64,000 nucleotides of DNA from Sarcophilus harrisii (lineage: Eukaryota > Chordata > Mammalia > Dasyuromorphia > Dasyuridae): NCBI RefSeq assembly GCF_902635505.1, contig NC_045426.1:331380374-331444373 (forward strand). Reading direction: 5' to 3'. The position numbers and the translations under genes are program-made. The notes below the pieces were generated by a model, which saw nothing but the letters and a program-made list of their open reading frames with translations, was not told where the DNA came from and did not search any database. The first letter of the stretch is position 1, and the number at the start of each line of letters is the position of its first letter. Shown piece after piece: positions 59,329-64,000 of the stretch.

Positions 59329-59769
59329 ATGGGTCCTATTTTTATTATAGCAATTGTTGGTAGTGTTGTTATATTCACTTTTTGCCTTTTATTATGTTGT
59401 GCTTTATGTGGTAAGACTTCAAGTAACACTAATCGAAAGCACAATTCAAGAGGAATTCATGGTATTGGGACAATAGAAAATTACCAGATAAATTATGATG
59501 TTGTCCTAAATATTATTACCTGGAAAGGAGGTGATGCTTTTGGAGGAAATGATTCCTGGGGAGGAGGTGATAATTGTATAGGAGGTGATTCCAGGGGAGG
59601 TGGTTATGCTTGTGGAAGAGTTGATTACTGTGGAGGTGATTCCTTTGGAGGACTTGACTCTTTTGGGGGATGTGATTATGGGGGAGAAGATGATGTTTGT
59701 TGTGGAGGTGATTCCTTTGGAGGATGTGATTATGGGGGAGAAGGTGATGTTTGTTGTGGAGTTGATTAG
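59329..59769 (+). CDS. Novel gene B: SPAAR-related Gly/Asp/Cys-rich membrane protein
   Basis: 146 residues, paralogue of gene A. Seen: MGPIFII start, hydrophobic residues 3-24, juxtamembrane CCALCGKTSSNTNRKHNS (gene A RCFLCPKTSHNTSQKHNS), a divergent linker (about residues 42-62), then Gly/Asp/Cys-rich repeats. The last part holds a tandem 54-bp (18-residue) unit at 59,650-59,703 and 59,704-59,757, GGLDSFGGCDYGGEDDVCC-like, and ends CGVD. A frame extending upstream to 59,254 exists, but gene A supports only the ATG at 59,329 (strong context, aacATGg, 235 bp into the exon). FTFCLLLCCALCGKT resembles SPAAR VTFCILCWSSYNKT. The head stays conserved while the tail has changed length and order, as expected for a real protein with an unstable repeat tail. 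Membrane topology and function are unknown; relation to SPAAR is inference. Confidence 0.75.
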   Translation: MGPIFIIAIVGSVVIFTFCLLLCCALCGKTSSNTNRKHNSRGIHGIGTIENYQINYDVVLNIITWKGGDAFGGNDSWGGGDNCIGGDSRGGGYACGRVDYCGGDSFGGLDSFGGCDYGGEDDVCCGGDSFGGCDYGGEGDVCCGVD

Positions 59770-60120
59770 TGGTCAAAAGTGATCCAAGTAGAAGTGTGGC
59801 TGATTGACTTGAACAATATGTTAGCTTCTGTCCATCAGTGGCACAGTCTACTTCCTGAGAGCTTTGTTCCTTGTTTTCTTTTGGGGTGAAAATTCAGTAT
59901 GACGTTAAAAAATGTCCATCCAAAGAGAAGAAATCTATTTTTATAAAAGGATAAGATACCTACATTTGAAAAAAAAAAGAAACTCCTACAGGTCACATGT
60001 AAACTAATAATAAGCCAAAAAGAAGTAGAGGAAACTGAATTGGAACCAAGATGTCAAGAATTCATACATTCTTTTTAGCAAAGCACAGATAGAAAGCTTT
60101 ACTTTTGTGAAACAATAACA

Positions 60121-60126
60121 AATAAA
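60121..60126 (+). terminator. Poly(A) signal of gene B (predicted)
   Basis: AATAAA 352 bp after the stop, aligned with 34,975-34,980 of gene A. Confidence 0.65.
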
Positions 60127-62700
60127 AATTCCTTGATTTGGGGCACAATGAATTATTTGCCACAGTTTTTCTGAGGAGATATTGTAGAGATGCCCTTTCC
60201 CAAATTATTTTCTGAAACAGTGAGGTCAATGGGCCACTATCAGATTGTGATAAACACATGATATTCTAGATCTACTTGGCAAAGTAAGAACCTGTATTGT
60301 GAAATATCTACCCAAGATTTTTGAAGAACTTTGAAAATTTTCCCCTTGGAAAATGTAATGATGATTGATAGTTATGTTTAAGATTCTGAATAAATCCTAG
60401 TAACTGCAAACTTCATGTAAGCTCAACTAGTAGAACTTATCATTGGAAAAACTTATTGAAAATATGGAAAAACTTTACTCCTTTCCAGAAACAGCTTCTG
60501 TATCACACCTCCATGAAGTCTTTGTGATGATCACAACTGAATGACATTTGTTTCTATTCAAATTGTATTAGAACAATTTTAGAGGCTATTTTCTCCTTAT
60601 TTTATGCAAATGCATATTATATGCAAATTACCTTGTTTTATGTTTATTTAAATCTCTGTTTTACAAAGTGTTTTATAAGAATTTTTAAAAAATAATGAAG
60701 TACGTTTAAGTATGTGGATCTTATAACTCTTAATACTTTAGTGAGAGCAAAAACATGCCATTTGTGTAATCATGTAAATATAACCATTAATAAATATTAC
60801 ATGTAACTCTCACTGTTAGTAACTCAAAATCAATGTACCATTAATAAATATAATAAAGTCAAATAACTTTAAGTATTTGTCATTCTATGTTTAATTGATT
60901 TCTTAAAATATTTCTGCGTATATTTTAATGCTTATTATTTATTACAATTTTTTAATTGGTCTGTGCAATTAGCAAATTTCAGAAACCACTCACTTAGACA
61001 TAATTGCTAACAAGGAAAATAAATATCCAGGTGAAAATTCATAAAAGAAGAGAAGTTTTCAAGTATATCTTTCACACCTGCATATTTAGACACAAGTTGT
61101 TAGCAAACTTCACATAATAATTTAATTTTATTGTGATTGATCAAAATATTTCTTTGATGAAGGTTAAATCACCCACCAGTAATTCCCTGGGTCTTGGCCA
61201 GTAGAAAATAAGCTCTACAATCATGACACTTGCTTCTGGAGTGAAGACCATAAAAGAATTTTTTTTGTCTATTTTCTCTTTTACCTTTACCTCAGTCTTT
61301 GTCTTAACATACCTTGTATTATATCTATATAAACATTATGCTACATACCTTAGAGGAGATTATAAGCCTTTTGAACACAAGAATAATGTCATGGTCTATC
61401 ATTGAGACTACCAGTATCTACTAGATGAATCTAACAGGTTCTTAATTTTATTTTAATTGTTGAATTTCAACATTAATATTTACAGAGGAAAAGCTGAATT
61501 AGGTCAAGACATTGCTTAGATCTGGGGAAACACAACTTTGCATCTACTATTTGTTGGGGGACAGGGAGGAGCAATAATAGGGGTTTCTTTTTTTCTACTT
61601 GTCACACCAGTAGAAGAGCCCAAACTTGAAAAAATGAGACTAGAAGAGAACCTACTGTCTCTCCTTTTCTCTCTTTCTCATGCCAAGTGATATCTTTTCC
61701 TTCATGATTGGAAAATGAAGGGTTAGAAAAAGAAATAATGAGAATCCTGAGACACAATTACTTAGACATGAAAAATACAAGATATGAGAAGAGATTGGTA
61801 TAGCAGCTCAGAGATAGGTTAGCATTATTCCATATTCACTCTTCTTCCTCAATGCTTGTAATAGTTATGTAAAGGATCTGATACTAAGACATGATTTCAA
61901 GTGAAGTTGAAAAAATGACTTTCTCACCATGATATAAACAACACATATGACTGGATTTAACAGCAATGATTCTGTTATAATTAAAAATATTAAAGTAAAG
62001 CCTGCAATAAAATTTAAAATTATTAAATTATTCTTAAAAATAAAAAATGTGCTTTCTTATTCTCAAAAAAAAAACCTGTTCTCATGAGTGTGTGCATATA
62101 TATCTATATATTTATATATAGATATATATGAAATACACATATACATACACGTACACATATATACTTAAAAAGCATGTGCTTTTAATGTTTAGGCAGATTA
62201 TGGCTTTGTCATGAGTCTGGTGAACAAGGATCCCTGGGAGCTTCTATGTAAAAAAAGACTACAATATCCTGACTTCCATTTAGAAAACCCCAAACCAAGA
62301 GGATAAAGCACAAAACATTGCAATGGGAGATCCATTTCCTCCATAGGAAAGCCATCTGATGTTAGCAAATAGATTAATTTTCTTGGGTATTAACTTCTTT
62401 ACTTGTAAAAATTAAAAAAAAACCTTGTAAAATGATCAGATAATTTTTATGGGTGCTACTATGTTTGATGCAATTGTCTAATAGAAGATTTCATAGATGA
62501 AACTGTCCCAAGAATGTTGCTGCTATGTCTATTGTGCAGACACCTCTTGCTGTCAAATGCTGACTTGTAGGTTCATCCATGTGTTCTAAAACAGGAAGCA
62601 ATTTAAAGTGTTATTTATAGTAAACCTCATTACCTGACACTAAGAATTAATTTGAATAAATAACAGAGGAGCACATAAGTCTATGTCCTGAAAGAAATTT
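60127..62700. repeat. 3' flank block, copy 3 (behind gene B)
   Basis: Aligns with 34,981-36,590 and then 40,690-42,340 without the 4-kb interruption seen behind gene A. A (TA)n run lies at 62,095-62,165. The final part (62,640-62,700) is the last sequence of the flank before a LINE-1 begins. No gene. Confidence 0.8.
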
Positions 62701-62719
62701 ATTTATTTACCACTATATC

Positions 62720-64000
62720 ATTTTTTCTTAGACAAGTTTATTTAAAAAATCAAATTTAACAAATTTTATTTTTCCACAATTACATTTAAAACACTTTAAA
62801 ATTTGTTTGTAAAACCTTGAGTTCAAATTCTCTCCATTATCCCTACTCATAGTCCCTATTAAGAAAGCACATGTAAAATTATACAAAAACCTTTACATAA
62901 AAGTCATGTTTTAAAACAAAAAAATAGATTTTCCCCCCTTTTAAAAAGCCCTCAGGAAAAAATAAAATAAAAATGGGGTATGCTTTCAGACATAATCCGT
63001 TCTTTCTCTGTGTATGGACAGGATTTTTCATCATAAGTCCTTCAGAGTAGTTATGGATCATTGTATTGCTAAAAAATAGCAGTCAATGATCATCCCAGAA
63101 TCTTGCTTTTACTTTGTATATAGTATATTTTACTTTGTTTGAGTTTGTGGAGGATTTTTCAGATTTTTCTGAAAGCCTTCTGCTCATCATTTCTCACAGA
63201 ACAATAAGATTCCATCAAAATCACATAGTTTATTTTATTCAGCCATTGCTCAATTGATGGATATTCCCTCAGTTTCCTTATTTTTATTTTTTTTTTTTTT
63301 TGCCCTTAGAAGAGAGCTGCTATGAATATTTTTCCACATGTAAGTCTTTCTTTTTCTTTTTTAAAATCTCTTTGGGAATTCATGCCTAATAATGATATTG
63401 TAAGGCTAAAGGATATGTGATTTTATAGTTCTTTGGGAATAGATCATATTATCAATTGAGGCATGGCTTTTATTTTTTTATAAATTTGATTTGATTTCCT
63501 TTATGTTTAAGAAATGAAGCCTTAGCTATATCAGATCTAAAATTATATTTTAAAGCAACAGTCATCAAAACCATTTGATACTGGCTAAGAAATAGAATAG
63601 TTGATCAGTAAAATAGGTTAGATTCACAGTACAAAATAATCAATAACTATGGCAATCTAGTTTTTAACAAACCTAAAGGTCCCAGCTTTTGGGATAAGAA
63701 TTCACTATTTGACAAAAACTTGTGGGAAAATTGGAAACTAGTATGGCAGAAACTAGGCATTGACCCACACATAATACTACATACCAAGGTAAGATTGAAA
63801 TGGGTTCATGTTGTAGACAGAAAGAATAATATTATAAACAAATTAGAAAAAAACATAGAATGGTTTACCTCTCAGATTTGTGGAAGAGAAAGAAATTTGT
63901 AACCAAAGAACTAGAAATCATTATTGATCACAAAATAGATAATTTTGATTATATTAAGTTAAAAAGTTTTTGCACAAACAAAACTAATGCAGGCAAGATT
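62720..64000. repeat. LINE-1 with internal inversion, running off the window
   Basis: 62,720-63,525 is a minus-strand LINE-1 3' region (agagagctgctatgaatatt at 63,310). From about 63,530 the sequence is plus-strand ORF2 C-terminal region (63,720-63,902 encodes NLVWQKLGIDPHIILHTK). Twin-priming inversion or two adjoining copies. Confidence 0.75.

Noticed and set aside
1-64000. Functional tRNA genes, CRISPR arrays, bacterial-type operons
   Set aside because: tRNA-like sequence occurs only as SINE promoter halves and the mitochondrial fragment; repeats show no spacer array; the DNA is clearly vertebrate.
25200-64000. Olfactory receptor gene expected between SPAAR and RECK by human order (OR2S2)
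   Set aside because: No frame of suitable length and no receptor motif seen on either strand in this interval.

Overview
The window looks like nuclear DNA of a marsupial. It is AT-rich, with single-exon reading frames far apart in a dense field of old interspersed repeats: tRNA-derived SINEs of the kind found across marsupials, MIR/CORE-SINEs, L2 tails, an RTE-like LINE piece, and many LINE-1 fragments in both orientations. I cannot name the species. All repeat family names are from memory of the consensus sequences, not from a search.

Four genes can be supported, all on the + strand. HRCT1 (CDS 4648-4983) and SPAAR (CDS 23164-23400) are recognisable by residue-level similarity to the human proteins, which also lie side by side on human 9p13.3. 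Downstream are two further genes that I do not recognise from any family: CDS 34102-34596 (164 aa) and CDS 59329-59769 (146 aa). Each encodes a short N-terminal membrane segment, a cysteine-rich juxtamembrane stretch, and a long tail of Gly/Asp/Cys/Ser-rich repeats. They are clearly paralogues of each other. Their first ~40 residues and their splice layout (acceptor AG about 235 bp before the ATG, against 246 bp in SPAAR) suggest they arose from SPAAR by tandem duplication. They are the best candidates here for something undescribed.

Layout: 1-4.3 kb repeats; 4.6-5.0 HRCT1; 5-16 kb repeats, with a mitochondrial insertion (ND6/tRNA-Glu) at 10.72-11.11 kb; 16.05-18.6 kb a segment duplicated at 36.7-40.0 kb; 18.6-22.9 kb repeats; 22.9-23.7 SPAAR, flanked by a 79-bp near-perfect inverted repeat (22,703 and 24,992); 25.2-27.2 kb the first copy of a putative promoter/first exon; 27.6-33.3 kb LINE-1-filled intron; 33.87-35.0 last exon of novel gene A; 36.1-42.4 kb 3' flank of A interrupted by the duplicated segment; 42.4-44.2 kb second promoter/first exon copy; 44.6-59.0 kb LINE-1-filled intron; 59.09-60.15 last exon of novel gene B; 60.1-62.7 kb 3' flank of B, matching that of A; then a LINE-1 with an inverted 5' part running off the window end.

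The duplicated blocks carry their own relative dating. A SINE in the promoter region and the intronic LINE-1s are shared by both copies, so they came before the duplication. Two hAT-type elements, one SINE, one short inverted LINE-1 and one LTR sit in only one copy, with the other copy showing the uninterrupted sequence, so they came after. All four proteins are predicted single-pass membrane microproteins with a very short outer or lumenal end and a compositionally biased tail (His-rich, plain, Gly/Asp/Cys-rich twice). The locus therefore reads as a small, expanding family of membrane microproteins. That family view is inference.
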